Source of the DNA: Taxillus chinensis
Lineage: Eukaryota > Streptophyta > Magnoliopsida > Santalales > Loranthaceae
Length of the DNA stretch: 64,000 nt
Assembly: GCA_023512835.1 (NCBI GenBank)
Contig: JAKCVP010000418.1
Location: 38,056 to 102,055 of the forward strand
Direction: 5' to 3'
This document shows positions 21,848-32,539 of the stretch, one piece after another. Both the position numbers and the translations under genes were made by a program. Position 1 is the stretch's first letter. Every line of letters starts with the position of its first letter. Below the pieces are notes generated by a model that did no database searches, was not told the DNA's origin, and was given only the letters and a program-made list of their open reading frames with translations.

Positions 21848-22424
21848 GTTTGTGAGATATTAGGGAGGGGGGAAGGTAAGGGTGTCAGAGCAGTGAGTGA
21901 GCAGGTCAGGGCAGGATGGAGAAAGAGAAGAGGTTGTGTACCATTGCTATGTACCGAGAGAGCCGCTGGGGTACTCTTGATTACCTACCGACTAAACAGC
22001 TGCAGTGCCGCTCGACAGCTGTGTGTGCATTGACCATGCCGTGACGACACGTCTAAGGCAATCGAGCGGTTTGCGGGGAAAGGTCGCTGCTGAGGAAGAC
22101 GCCCGGCCATCGGCGATGCGAGCCCTGCCTGCTCCCCGGCTGACGGCGGGCTGCCATGCGGTTGACACCATAACCTTGACTCGACTTCATGCTTCCATGC
22201 GGAGCATATGCGACCTGTGTGTCCTCCAAGGTTGTCCGTGTCCATGTCCATGTCCAACGGCTGCAGAAGAGCTACAGTGGAAGGACAGCGCTTCCCTCGG
22301 TCAAGTTGTCTGGCTGTGTGCGTCTGGTCTATGGGAACTGACGCGACTGAGACGCGTTTCTAACGACTTGACCTCTTTTCGTGCACGGGACATGTCATGA
22401 TTATCTACAGCCTCCACGATAACA
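21848..22424. promoter_or_regulatory. Divergent promoter, SDR and NRDE-2 genes
   Basis: 577 bp between divergent start codons. A short (GTCCAT)n-like run lies near 22226-22258. No supported ORF. Confidence 0.35.
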
Positions 22425-25400
22425 ATGCAGAACATTCCCAAATTCACGAGCTTTCGTCCAAGATCAGTCGCAGACTCACAAGCAGCAGCACCCGACCCGC
22501 GCAGACACAAACGCCGTCATTCCGATTCTCGCTCTCCTTCCAACTCACGCGACCGTTCACATCGCTCGGAGCCGCATCGACACAAGAGACATCATGACGA
22601 TAGGCGTCATTCTGAGCGGAGGAGTAGACACAGTGACGAGCACCGTCGCAGGCATAGACATCGCAGCTCATCGAGAGACACAGGAAGAAGAATTGCTCAG
22701 CGTGGCCGCGAGCACGAGCAATGTGATGCCGGGGAGAGAACAACTCCTTCCAGCTCAGCAAAGTTAAAGGAGAAGCTGCCACACGGCCATACTGAAAACA
22801 CTTTTCGCGTCGACACCAGAGGGGATGTTGACTTTGAACGCTACGGCAAGAACGATGCTTCTGTAGTTCCCGCATACCGCGAGTCTCGCCATGCGCTACC
22901 ACTTGGCGGTAGACCATGGCAAAACAGGAGCACGCAGGGAAGTCTGCTCTCAAATCTTTCACGTCATGAGCATACTCAGATAAGTAAATCTGGGAAGCTG
23001 ATCACCCATTCGAGCTCCGACACCAGTTCAAAAGAAGAGGCTTTGCATCGAAAAGACTTCGTACCGCTTCGTGCGAGCAAGTCGGGAGCTAGCCTTGATT
23101 CTAGTCAAGGTGTCTCTAGAACTCTTGCACAGGGGAATTCATCCAGGGATAGCTCCGCAGACGAAGACGAAGTCTCTTCAGAAGATGACGAGCAAACGCA
23201 GAGATCGCTACTGATGACGCATAACGCATTTGTCCGCGCAACGAAAGACGTCCCAGCGGACATCAAGGTCTGGCTCGATTTCATCAATTTCCAAGAGGAA
23301 TGGACGTACAACGTGCTCAGCCGGTCTTCATCCAGTGGCCACCCTAAGTTTTCCATGAGCACTACTGTTTCGGAGAACAAGCTGCAACTTGTACAAGAGG
23401 CCTTGGAAAAGACAAATTGGCCGCCGGATGTGCAAGAGCGGCTGCTCGCCTTGAAAATGCAGCTGATGGTTACCCGTAATCCAAATGAGAACATCGCCCA
23501 CGCATGGACAGATACTGTACAGATCATGCCTCGCTCAGCTCGTCTGCAAATGATGCGGCTTCGATACCTGATTCAATCTGCAGAGATCTCAGCGGAGGAT
23601 GTCGAAAAGCATTGCATCGAGCTCATGCAAAGCCTCTCTGGTGCTGCCTTTCGTGGCTCCGTAAACTTTAAAATCGATCTCGTCGTCCTTTTTACAAACT
23701 GGCTAGATGACATTGGTTATCATGAACGCGCTCTCGCCATCTGGCAGGCGTTGCTTGATTGGAATCGATACCAATCAAGAGAATCACGCAACTTCGAAGA
23801 GAAGGACATGGGACTGGAGAATTGGGCTGAGCAGACCTTCATTAACGACCCAGACCCTCCACTCGGTGAAAAGAACATCCCGTTCACAGGAATTCGCCTC
23901 ATGGTTGTAATTCGAGATCTCCTGGACTGCTCGGAGATGGATCTCAGATCGTCAGCGGCGATTGAGTGGTCCTGGAAGGAATCTCGCCAGGACGTTATTT
24001 GCTGGAGACCGAGGCACAAAAGCATTGATGATCTCGAGGAGGAAGATCCATCTCTTTTCGCTGCATGGGAGACCGAGGCCGAAAAGTTCAACACCTATCG
24101 CGATGTAGATTTCGACATGGATTTGCGAGCGATGATGTTCTCGGAGCCACAAAACTTGCCTTCCATTGCCAATGGCCTCCTTCAATGGGTCGGCCTTCCC
24201 TCAATGCTTTCCGATGATCTGCTCGAGAGCTCGAGTGCGACCGGCGTTCTTGGTGTAAGGGCTAGAGATGGGCTCAGACTTGATGCCGGCGGTCTCCATT
24301 CGGACTGGTCTCTATCAGCCAGCACCCGATTTGCTACTGCTCGAGAGCTATTCGCAAACGATGAAGACCCTTATTTTGCCTTCCGCGGGCTCGATCGCTT
24401 TAAACCACTCTTACACTTTACCCTCAGTGCCCTGCTAACTTGTTGCATTACGACCAGGCCGAGGAACGATGTTCTAGCAGAGTATCTCTTAGCACTTATC
24501 AGCTGGATGTCGCCTACAGCGTCATTTACCGCTGCCGAGTGGCAGAGGTTGAATCCGCACGGAAGTCTTCGAATTCAACTTGCAAGAGATATGATGACTC
24601 TCCGACTCAACACGAGGGATCGCGTACAAGCGTTTCTCGACTTGGTCCGGGATTCCACTGAGAACTTCGGACCAGAGTTGGTACGCGAAGACTCTCTGCA
24701 CTACTGGAAGACGCTGGTACACGACGTAGTGCCACCTCAAGAGCTACCTGAGCGTGGCCTCCGTTTTCTTGCGACCTACAGAGAATCAGCAGACATCTCG
24801 CGAATCCCGGATGATCCTCGTCCACCAACAGCGGTTGACCTCCTGCGCGCTCGAGACGCTCTCGCCAGCTCTCTCACGACATCGTTGAAACAAGGACAAT
24901 GGGAAACAGCGCTCACCGCTAGTCAGCTCCTCTTAAGTTTCGATGTTCTCGCTAGTGCTTCTATAGAAGATAGCCGAGACGTATTCGACACGATCACCAT
25001 CCAGCTCCTGTCTGCAGGACTTGCTCCTCACTCACTAATTCTACAGCTGTACCATCAACACTATGCTTACATCCTTTACGCGTGGTGTCTCAAGAGAAGC
25101 TATAAGCCTCGGTATATCGAGGACGAGCTCAGCACGCTAAGCAGACGCTTTCCAGACAATGCATACATCACATACTGGACATCCTTCATCCTTCACAAAA
25201 ACTCACCAGACGGTCTACGAGCTGTCTTTTCTGAGCTCCGTACAGCCGACCAGCCCATCTCTCAACACCCGCTCCTAGAAGCCTACGAAATTGAAGCCAC
25301 CTTTGCGTTAGCATCCGGCGCGACTTCAGCCTGCAAACTCCTCCACCGCGTGAATTTCAGAGCGAAATGGCGTGCGACACTTGGACTACCTCCGGCATGT

Positions 25401-25754
25401 CTTGACTCTGCACTTGTTCCGTGCCTTGCAAATCCCGTCTCACCACTGGCTCATTTTGGACCTCTGTGGGCCATATACATTGATTCTCGAACCGCACAGT
25501 TCATGGATGCGAAGGAGCAGAAAAGTCGCGCGCTCATCAAGATATCATCGGATCATCTACGCGACAAGTTTCGTGAAGCTGTGCGCAAATGTCGGTGGGA
25601 TAAGAGATTCTTGATCCGGTCGCTGGCGAGCAATGAGCAGTTGGGCCTTGTGTTCGACGAGCTGGAGAAGCGGATGCTTTTGAGATCTCTGACGAGCAGG
25701 GGGTTTCGTCTTGTTACATTCCCGCCACGAGTCAAGGATATTGAAGGGCAATGA
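22425..25754 (+). CDS. NRDE-2 homologue
   Basis: Single exon, 1109 residues. The first ~150 residues are Arg/Ser/His-rich and disordered (RHKRRHSDSRSPSNS, RRSRHSDEHRRRHRHRSS), typical of nuclear RNA-processing factors. The diagnostic family region follows from about residue 260: HNAFVRATKDVPADIKVWLDFINFQE, then a long array of helical HAT/TPR-like repeats to the C-terminus. In animals and fission yeast, NRDE-2 proteins work in the nucleus with the Mtr4-like helicase on RNA surveillance and, in nematodes, in nuclear RNAi. Role here is inferred from the family. Start: first ATG in frame, followed immediately by the conserved MQNIPKFTSF start. Convergent with the Rdh54 gene, 226 bp between stops. 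Confidence 0.9.
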   Translation: MQNIPKFTSFRPRSVADSQAAAPDPRRHKRRHSDSRSPSNSRDRSHRSEPHRHKRHHDDRRHSERRSRHSDEHRRRHRHRSSSRDTGRRIAQRGREHEQCDAGERTTPSSSAKLKEKLPHGHTENTFRVDTRGDVDFERYGKNDASVVPAYRESRHALPLGGRPWQNRSTQGSLLSNLSRHEHTQISKSGKLITHSSSDTSSKEEALHRKDFVPLRASKSGASLDSSQGVSRTLAQGNSSRDSSADEDEVSSEDDEQTQRSLLMTHNAFVRATKDVPADIKVWLDFINFQEEWTYNVLSRSSSSGHPKFSMSTTVSENKLQLVQEALEKTNWPPDVQERLLALKMQLMVTRNPNENIAHAWTDTVQIMPRSARLQMMRLRYLIQSAEISAEDVEKHCIELMQSLSGAAFRGSVNFKIDLVVLFTNWLDDIGYHERALAIWQALLDWNRYQSRESRNFEEKDMGLENWAEQTFINDPDPPLGEKNIPFTGIRLMVVIRDLLDCSEMDLRSSAAIEWSWKESRQDVICWRPRHKSIDDLEEEDPSLFAAWETEAEKFNTYRDVDFDMDLRAMMFSEPQNLPSIANGLLQWVGLPSMLSDDLLESSSATGVLGVRARDGLRLDAGGLHSDWSLSASTRFATARELFANDEDPYFAFRGLDRFKPLLHFTLSALLTCCITTRPRNDVLAEYLLALISWMSPTASFTAAEWQRLNPHGSLRIQLARDMMTLRLNTRDRVQAFLDLVRDSTENFGPELVREDSLHYWKTLVHDVVPPQELPERGLRFLATYRESADISRIPDDPRPPTAVDLLRARDALASSLTTSLKQGQWETALTASQLLLSFDVLASASIEDSRDVFDTITIQLLSAGLAPHSLILQLYHQHYAYILYAWCLKRSYKPRYIEDELSTLSRRFPDNAYITYWTSFILHKNSPDGLRAVFSELRTADQPISQHPLLEAYEIEATFALASGATSACKLLHRVNFRAKWRATLGLPPACLDSALVPCLANPVSPLAHFGPLWAIYIDSRTAQFMDAKEQKSRALIKISSDHLRDKFREAVRKCRWDKRFLIRSLASNEQLGLVFDELEKRMLLRSLTSRGFRLVTFPPRVKDIEGQ

Positions 25755-25980
25755 GTATCTGTCAGGAGAAAGATACCTGCTGCTCTGCCGTTGACAGCTA
25801 CAAAGGCTTTTTGACGTGTACCTGTATACGTTTAGATTTATCGTGACGAGGGATTTTATTCTGCGTGCGTCTCACGTCTCTTTACCTTCTCTGAACGGTC
25901 TGTCTACCTAATGCTAATGGTCTACCTCACTCCATTTGAATGCGCCTCTAGGTCATTACTCATAACATCATGTCTCATCC

Positions 25981-28900
25981 CTACTCCTCATCACTATCAA
26001 CAACAACCTTTCTCTTCCTCGTTCCATCATCCAGAGTTCTAGTGACACCAAACGACTCCAACCCACTCTTTCGGCCCATCTCGTCGTCGTCACCTTTGAA
26101 TTCAGCCCCGCCGCCCGTCCGCGAAAAAACAAACGATATCCGCGACTCCTTGTCCTCAATCAGCGAGGCAAGGATAGGATCGCGCAGGATTTCGCGCAGC
26201 GACTCTTGACGAGCGGGCCTTGATTTTGATGTGCCAGAGGCTAGATGTTTCTCAATAGGCGTGTACCCCTCGTCGTCCGTGTGCATGTCTTCTTGCATGC
26301 TGGATGCTCGATCAGGTAAAGTATCAGCACGCGCCGCCGATTCAGACTCGTCCTCACACTCAGACGCAGACTCAGACTCGCACACTGCTGCAGACTCGAA
26401 TGCGCCCGAGCGCACCAGCGCCCCGTCCACATGTCTATACCGCATCAAAGTTGCCATCCTCCCCTTTTCCGCACGCCTCCTCTGCTCCTCGCGCTCGATC
26501 CGCCCGAAATCAATCTGACTCGAGGGCTGAAAGCCGCCTGTCTTACTCGCGCTCGTACAGCCCGAGTCCGCACAGTCATCGCCCTCGACAACCTGCGCGC
26601 CAGAAACATCCTGCCCGCGCCCGCGACATTTACACCCCAGCACATCATGCGTCTCGCACCCCTCACGCTCGTCCAGCGTGAATAACCGCCGCAGTTCGTC
26701 CTTGGTAAACGTCGATGTGCTAACGCGATTATCCACCACCGAGTCAGCAAGAGCCTGCTTCGTCAACTGCCGCTGGTAAATCTTCTCGTCCAGCGCACCA
26801 TGCGTGACAAGCCGATAAATATGGCAATCCTTCCTCTGCCCATCGCGATGAATGCGCGCCATGGCCTGCGCATCAGTCGACGGATTCCAGTCAATATCAT
26901 ACAGAATCAAGCGATTCGCGCCAATCAGATTCAGGCCCGCACCGCCAGACTTGGCCGAGAGCAAAAAGGCAAAACATTCCTTCGCGTCGGTGCTGTTGAA
27001 TTTATTGACGAGCGCCTGGCGTTTGGTCTGCGGTGTGCTGCCGTCGAGGCGGAGAAAGGATAGGCCGTTGGCCGTCACGAGGTTGGCGAGGATGTCGAGT
27101 GTGGCCGTGTAGTGCGACACAAGGACGACCTTGTCCTGCGTGCTTGAGCTGATTTTGAAGAGCAGCTGGTCGAGGATTTGATGCTTGGTCGAGGTGGCCG
27201 GGGAGCGTAGTAGTTTTGGGTTCAGATGCGCGACGAGCGCCGAGAGTAGGTGCGCGTCTGTCTTTTCGCCATCGTCTTTTGCGTCTTTTTCCCTGAGCAG
27301 GGTGGGGGAGTTGCAGACTTTCTTCAGGACGTTGATGAGTTGGAGCGCAGTCTGGTTGGATCCGATGCATGATCTAAATGTATCGGACTGCAGGAGAGAC
27401 TTGTAGATGAGTGACTGAGCGGTCGTCGGCTTGCAGAACACGACGTGCTCGGATTTGGGTGGGAGGTAGTCTGCGAGAATACTTGCGTCGCGGCGAAGTA
27501 CGAATCTTGATGTAAGTTCCATAAGCTCAGCAAAGCGTGCTTGGCCTTCCTCGATCTCTTCCTCGGTCGCATCGTCGTCTCGGCTACGCAGAATTGGAAG
27601 CTCATACTTGCGCTTGAAGGCGCCTGGCTTCTCAAGCTGACCGGGATTGACTAGATCGATGACAAAGTAGAACTCGCTCAAATCGTTCTGCAAGGGGGTG
27701 CCAGAGAGCACGATGCGCTTCTGAGTCTCGAATGCTTTAATAGCCTGGCCTGCCTTGTTCCTTGCCGTTTTGAGCCGATGACCCTCATCTGCGATAATGA
27801 TGTCGACAAGATCTCCCTTCTGCAGCTCATCCTGAACACGGGTCAACTTCTCGTAGCTGAGAATGCAGACGTGATAAGAACGTCCTTTGAGGAAAGTCTT
27901 GATGCGGGCGTCAGCGTCATCGGCACAAAAGACGCCAATCCGGTTCTTGCCCAGCCACTTTCGGATCTCTAGTCTCCAGTTGCCAACCAGCGTCGCTGGA
28001 CAGACGATGACGGCTTTGCGAGCAAGAGGACCTATGCCGTGAATTGGGTTCTGCATAAAAAGAGTCCACAGCAGAGTGACGACCTGTAGTGATTTGCCCA
28101 GGCCCATCTCATCGGCTAGAATGGCGCCCTCAAATGAGCCACGCATGCCCATGACGCATTCATACATGAAAGCGACACCTTCTCTCTGATGCGGGCGAAG
28201 ACGGTCACCGAGAAGGGGATCAATGACAACATCCACAAGCTGCTGACCGGGTCGGATCGTGTTCTTGTGTGACCGTTTCATCACTAGAGCGCCTGGTGCG
28301 TCTGGGTTATGTCGTGGAACTACAGTCTTCTTAAGTCCTAGTAGCGTCGACTTGTCCATGAGGGGGTTCCTGTACTCTGGTAAAGCCCCGTCTACGTCGA
28401 TAACTTGCACGTCTTGGATGACAGACCGCTGCTCTTTGGCCAGCGCGGGCGGTCTTGACGCAGCTTTTATTGGCATGATCCCTTTTGAAGCTACGTCGAG
28501 TTGCACCTTTTTCGTCGACTCAGTTGGTGTAGGCTTTGAAGGCTGTGGTTTGGCAGCTGGCAGAGCGCGATGCCATTCTTCTCTGGACAGCACGGACTCG
28601 ATTTGTACGTGTCTCCCAGACATGGTCAAGGTGTCCCCCTCTTTCAGCATACTTTCACGCTTTGTGCGGCCCATATCTTTGCCAGTCAGATCTCGAAGCT
28701 GGGCGAAGCCGTCACGCACCGAAAGCAGAGCATCGCCATCCCAGCCCTTGTGCTTCTTGTTCGTGAACTTTCTCCAAACGACATTGTAGTAGCCCTCGGC
28801 GGCAACTGGCTGTGGCGGCGTTGTTGTAGGATGTGTGGGTGCTGGAGGTGGCAGACTCGGCCTTATGAAGGGCTTGCGAGGCTGTGAGGGAAGCAGAGTT

Positions 28901-29076
28901 GGAGGTGGGGGCTTTGCTGATGCAATAGTGGGCAAGGGCTGCTCGTCATCTTTGGGGTCGATATCAGGAGTGATACGACGCTTCTTTAATGGTGGCTCTG
29001 GTAAGTGACTTTGTTCCACAGGGTTCGCATTGTCAGGCTTCTTGATGAGCGGCGGGCGGAAAGGCTTGAAGGCCAT
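25981..29076 (-). CDS. RDH54: Rdh54/Tid1-type Swi2/Snf2 DNA translocase
   Basis: Single exon, 1031 residues. Order: basic Pro-rich N-terminus with PPLKKRRI nuclear-localisation-like cluster; a domain at ~95-180 beginning YYNVVWRKFTNKKHKGWDGD, found at the N-terminus of Rdh54/RAD54B; Swi2/Snf2 ATPase with Walker A DEMGLGKS (323-329), Walker B D-E-G-H (430-433), SGTPLQNDL; helicase C lobe with LRLDGSTPQTKR and the arginine-finger motif ARIHRDGQRKDCHIYRL. RAD54-class translocases remodel Rad51 filaments and chromatin in recombination; Rdh54 is used mostly for interhomologue and meiotic repair. The C-terminal ~200 residues are acidic and Cys-containing. The N-terminal domain distinguishes it from Rad54 proper. 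Confidence 0.93.
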   Translation of the reverse strand: MAFKPFRPPLIKKPDNANPVEQSHLPEPPLKKRRITPDIDPKDDEQPLPTIASAKPPPPTLLPSQPRKPFIRPSLPPPAPTHPTTTPPQPVAAEGYYNVVWRKFTNKKHKGWDGDALLSVRDGFAQLRDLTGKDMGRTKRESMLKEGDTLTMSGRHVQIESVLSREEWHRALPAAKPQPSKPTPTESTKKVQLDVASKGIMPIKAASRPPALAKEQRSVIQDVQVIDVDGALPEYRNPLMDKSTLLGLKKTVVPRHNPDAPGALVMKRSHKNTIRPGQQLVDVVIDPLLGDRLRPHQREGVAFMYECVMGMRGSFEGAILADEMGLGKSLQVVTLLWTLFMQNPIHGIGPLARKAVIVCPATLVGNWRLEIRKWLGKNRIGVFCADDADARIKTFLKGRSYHVCILSYEKLTRVQDELQKGDLVDIIIADEGHRLKTARNKAGQAIKAFETQKRIVLSGTPLQNDLSEFYFVIDLVNPGQLEKPGAFKRKYELPILRSRDDDATEEEIEEGQARFAELMELTSRFVLRRDASILADYLPPKSEHVVFCKPTTAQSLIYKSLLQSDTFRSCIGSNQTALQLINVLKKVCNSPTLLREKDAKDDGEKTDAHLLSALVAHLNPKLLRSPATSTKHQILDQLLFKISSSTQDKVVLVSHYTATLDILANLVTANGLSFLRLDGSTPQTKRQALVNKFNSTDAKECFAFLLSAKSGGAGLNLIGANRLILYDIDWNPSTDAQAMARIHRDGQRKDCHIYRLVTHGALDEKIYQRQLTKQALADSVVDNRVSTSTFTKDELRRLFTLDEREGCETHDVLGCKCRGRGQDVSGAQVVEGDDCADSGCTSASKTGGFQPSSQIDFGRIEREEQRRRAEKGRMATLMRYRHVDGALVRSGAFESAAVCESESASECEDESESAARADTLPDRASSMQEDMHTDDEGYTPIEKHLASGTSKSRPARQESLREILRDPILASLIEDKESRISFVFSRTGGGAEFKGDDDEMGRKSGLESFGVTRTLDDGTRKRKVVVDSDEE

Positions 29077-29385
29077 GATATGCTGCTATAGACGACCGCA
29101 ATCATGCTGGATCTGATTTTTCTGTCGGAAATGCTGCCGAATGGTGTTGCGATTGCAATGTGTAGCTCTCCAGAAGAATGACATGAGGTTGCTGCATAAC
29201 ACGTGCCACGAAAAGCGCGACGCGTCGCCTGCTGTCCCGATTGGGTCATTAATTGGAACTCGGCAGCGCGGACTAGGTACGTAGGGGCTCACCAGGCCTA
29301 CGACCCACGCGCGCCACAGTACATCGATGAGACATTGGTCAGTGGAGTCATTACTGTACAGTATTGGACTGCTTGCAAGTTAAAA

Positions 29386-30150
29386 ATGGGCAACACTTTA
29401 TCGAGTCTAGGAGGCGCTACGGATGCTCAGTGCATAACGTTTGCTGCTGCGACATTGTTCACGGGGATCCTGGGCTTCCGCAACCTGAATCCTCCCAACC
29501 CTGTCAAGATGGACGGCGGCGTGCGGGACACCATCTCGAGCAAACATGCATACTGGATGCTGGGCGCCTTTCGCACTGTCATCCTGCTGACTTCGGTCTG
29601 GCAGGCTCTCGTCTGTCTGTCCAACGACCCAAACGCCTCTCCATTCATCCCCCACCTGCCGCATCGCGCCGGTCTGGACCTCCGCTTCTTCCACTGGAAT
29701 GCGCTGTCAGCATCCCTGCTCCTTCTCATCTGGATCGGCGGATTACTAAGACTGCGAGCCATGGGTGAGCTTGGCAAGAACTTCACCTTTGACCTGAAGC
29801 AGCCAGACAAGCTGCGCACCGATGGCATCTATCGCTATGTCCAGCATCCCAGCTACTCCTTCGGCATCGTCAACATGTTCGGTACCGCTGGCTGGTTCCT
29901 CCGCATGGACGGCATATGGGGCTCGCTGATGCCAGACTGGGCAAACAAGTGGACCGACCACGGCAACATGGCCTTCGTCGCTCTCGCTGCCCTCGTCATC
30001 GGCTGGGCTGCTTCTGTGCGTGTTCGAGACGAAGAAGAGATGCTCCACCAGCATTTCGGCAAGGAGTGGGAGGACTGGCATATGCGCACCCCGAGATTCA
30101 TTCCCTTTTCGCCAATCGTCTTTCGACGTATCCATCCTAAGAGCGAGTGA
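29386..30150 (+). CDS. ICMT-like membrane methyltransferase (isoprenylcysteine O-methyltransferase superfamily)
   Basis: 254 residues, single exon. ATG at 29386 chosen over the in-frame upstream extension because it is the first ATG and lies in an AAAAATGG context. Hydrophobic helices at about 15-31, 57-77, 104-122 and 165-185. The family signature RTDGIYRYVQHPSYSFG (144-160; His154-Pro155) and the late DEEEMLHQHFGKEWEDW segment form the SAM- and substrate-binding surface of ICMT/PEMT/LBR-type enzymes. True ICMT Ste14 has six or more helices and methylates prenylated CaaX cysteines in the ER; whether this one does is uncertain, since several fungal paralogues have other or unknown substrates. 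Divergent from Rdh54 (309 bp apart). Confidence 0.82.
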   Translation: MGNTLSSLGGATDAQCITFAAATLFTGILGFRNLNPPNPVKMDGGVRDTISSKHAYWMLGAFRTVILLTSVWQALVCLSNDPNASPFIPHLPHRAGLDLRFFHWNALSASLLLLIWIGGLLRLRAMGELGKNFTFDLKQPDKLRTDGIYRYVQHPSYSFGIVNMFGTAGWFLRMDGIWGSLMPDWANKWTDHGNMAFVALAALVIGWAASVRVRDEEEMLHQHFGKEWEDWHMRTPRFIPFSPIVFRRIHPKSE

Positions 30151-30335
30151 TGGGGCCCGGACCCGCTGAGATGTCACGGTCGTCAGTCATGTCTGAGCAT
30201 TCTCCGCCGTCATTCTTGAGGAGTGTGGCATGGGCTGCAACGACATGACGGACATGACGGTCTCATAGTCCTCTTCAGCTCATTTCCTTTGCCATCAAAG
30301 CCATCGATTCGTCGCCTTGACTACCGGCTGACACC

Positions 30336-31148
30336 ATGTACGAAGGCCCACCAGAATTTGGGCTTCCTTTCTCGAGGCCAGCACCCAAGGCTCTTCGCAC
30401 TCGGACTGCAAGTCAAATCAGCGCCTCCTCCAACTCATCAAAGTCCAACGGTCCATCCCCCACAAAGAAGTCCGTACTTGGGCCCATGGCAGCATCAAAC
30501 GGCATCAACAAATCAAGTCGCATCACCGCCTGCGCATCCTTGACCCTGCACGACCTCTTCTCCATGTTCAAGGCCAACGATTCGCAAAGCGACCGCAGCT
30601 CTCCCTCGGCATGCTCGCTCGATGGCTCCGACTCCCGTGCCAGCATCGATAGCTCAACCAATGAACAACTTGTAACTACTGCCTTTAAGCACATGCATCT
30701 CAACAACATCTCGAATGCTCCACTGCAGAATGTGCCCACCGCCCCGTCTACGCCACTTTCGCGTTCTCGACTTGCCTCGCGCACCAGTGCCAGCCTGTCC
30801 AGTCGAAGACGCAAAACCTTTGGCCGTCGTTTCGATCACTCGCAGCGCACGTACTTTGACTGGGATCGCTTCGCGCTATCCAGCACAGCACTCCAAGCCA
30901 CAGGAGGCAGAACGACCATACGCCTTGACCCAGGAGACAAGGCATACTGCGATTGTCCAGCCTGTATGGCCGCCCACCGCGAGTGGCGAGAAACAATCGC
31001 TCTACAGCGCAATCTGGACGCGCAGCTCGCGGCCTTGGAATCTGCTGATGCGCGTGCCGCCGCTACTGCTACTCCTTACACCGGGCCGAATCTAATGGAT
31101 TTGGACGACGGTTTCGACTGCGAGGAGGATTTGATGGATCTTTCCTAG
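30336..31148 (+). CDS. Unknown Ser-rich protein with a C-x-C-x2-C-x3-H cluster
   Basis: 270 residues, single exon, not recognised. ATG at 30336 has A at -3. The first ~160 residues are Ser/Pro/Thr-rich and probably disordered, interrupted by a short helix-like ITACASLTLHDLFSMFKAN (63-81). A basic RRRKTFGRRFDHSQRTYFDWDRF block (157-179) follows. Cys205, Cys207, Cys210 and His214 (YCDCPACMAAH) could bind a metal; next is a helix WRETIALQRNLDAQLAALESA and an acidic C-terminus MDLDDGFDCEEDLMDLS. No signal or membrane segment. Same strand as the ICMT-like gene, 185 bp downstream. Nuclear or cytosolic adaptor is the most I can infer. Confidence 0.7.
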   Translation: MYEGPPEFGLPFSRPAPKALRTRTASQISASSNSSKSNGPSPTKKSVLGPMAASNGINKSSRITACASLTLHDLFSMFKANDSQSDRSSPSACSLDGSDSRASIDSSTNEQLVTTAFKHMHLNNISNAPLQNVPTAPSTPLSRSRLASRTSASLSSRRRKTFGRRFDHSQRTYFDWDRFALSSTALQATGGRTTIRLDPGDKAYCDCPACMAAHREWRETIALQRNLDAQLAALESADARAAATATPYTGPNLMDLDDGFDCEEDLMDLS

Positions 31149-31307
31149 TCATCGCGGGAGGAAGGGGTCAGGGGTAATACTCTGGTGGACTAGATCTCGG
31201 GGATTTGGGGTACCTCTGATGCGTCTATGGATCGCGCGGTGATGCAGAGACATCTCGTGTGTTACGCTGTAGGCATCTTTGGAAGGATATACAGACAGTG
31301 GGAACAG

Positions 31308-31356
31308 GCGTAGGCATAGACCTAGGCATAGACCTAGGCAAAGGTCTATTGGGCAT
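31308..31356. repeat. Short tandem repeat, unit TAGGCATAGACC
   Basis: About two and a half copies of a 12-base unit (TAGGCATAGACC), degenerating downstream into TAGGCAAAGGTC and GGCATAGGCG. Confidence 0.7.
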
Positions 31357-31549
31357 AGGCGTAAGTAGAAGAACCAAGTTTACTGGGAATATACAGTTAC
31401 TTCACATCCAGCGCATCGCGACCTCTCGTGTATTATTGGTAGCAGATGAGAGTTGCCAAGCATCTCCAGACGGTCTCAATCTTATATACACGCTTGTAGG
31501 TAGCTATGTGTGTCTAGCCATCTCCAGCATTGTTCGGTCTACCTTGGGT

Positions 31550-31912
31550 ACCTTTACCTAAGGTAGGTACCTATAACTGACTACTAATCAATTCGACCAG
31601 GCATCCAGGTTCTCTTCTAGGTAGACGTAGCAGAATGGACCAGAGCAGAGCAGCAAAAAAATCTAATCTACACCCAGTTTCGGTACCTACCTACCCAGTT
31701 ATTCAACTGACCAGATCTGCTGCGTAGGTACTCTACTCCACCTCTAATCCGTACCCCAGTCCACTTGGGATCAAATCACGTAATCCGCGCAGTACGCGGC
31801 ATGTAGTATGGCCAAATACTTGTACAGCGCGCATTTTTAACAGGCGCGCATTTTACAGCGTGTGTTAGGTAGGTTCTATAGTGAACCCAGGAAGGTACCT
31901 ACCTACCTAGTC
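31550..31912. repeat. Scattered TAGGTAGG / ACCTACCT motif cluster
   Basis: At least six islands of 8-20 bases built from the tetramer TAGG or its complement (near 31561, 31618, 31683, 31721, 31867, 31893). Similar isolated copies occur near 53567 and 53655. Looks like a dispersed simple-sequence element. Confidence 0.6.
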
Positions 31913-31958
31913 ACCCCTCAGCCAAACGCGCACAATATCGACTAGCACCTCGTCGATG

Positions 31959-32112
31959 GACGAATTTGGTTTGGTACGCGCTACACTTTGCTGATTTGCC
32001 TGGGAGGACACTTCCTGACGATACCACTCCTCAAAGACGAATTGGTGTTGGTACGCGCTACACTTTGCTGATTTGCCTGGGAGGCCACTACCTGACGATA
32101 CCACTCCGTAAG
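31959..32112. repeat. 77-bp direct tandem duplication
   Basis: Two copies, 31959-32035 and 32036-32112, start GACGAATT and share GGTACGCGCTACACTTTGCT and GATTTGCCTGGGAGG...CTGACGATACCACTCC; they differ at a few positions, so the duplication is not brand new. Confidence 0.85.
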
Positions 32113-32137
32113 AATGACGGATAAACATGGACCTAAG

Positions 32138-32212
32138 CCAGAACAAGAACAAGAACAAGAACAGGAAAAAGAACAAGAACAGGAAAAAGAACAGAAACAA
32201 GAAACAAGAGCA
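32138..32212. repeat. AACAAG/GAACAGGAAAAA microsatellite
   Basis: Purine-rich imperfect hexanucleotide repeat (AACAAGAACAAGAAC...), about 75 bp. Confidence 0.8.
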
Positions 32213-32539
32213 AGACTGACCTAGCATCCACCGTGGGAGGGCGCGACCACGCTCGTTAATCCCATCGCCGTGTTCGACACCAATCGAGTCCATTTGCTGG
32301 CCATCTACTAATACCACTCAGAGCCACCCTTCAGGATCACAAAGCGTGTTCCAGAGCGCGTCCGCGTCCTACATTGGCGTGAAGGGTCGTGCCCTCCCGA
32401 GGAAAATTCCACGAAAAAATACCGAAATGGTTTGGACAGGATATGTAATTCATACTATGTAGGACTTTTAAGCAAACAAAGGAAAAAGTACAGCAAAAAA
32501 CACCTCCCCATCCCTCCCCAGACCGACGCCAAAACATCC

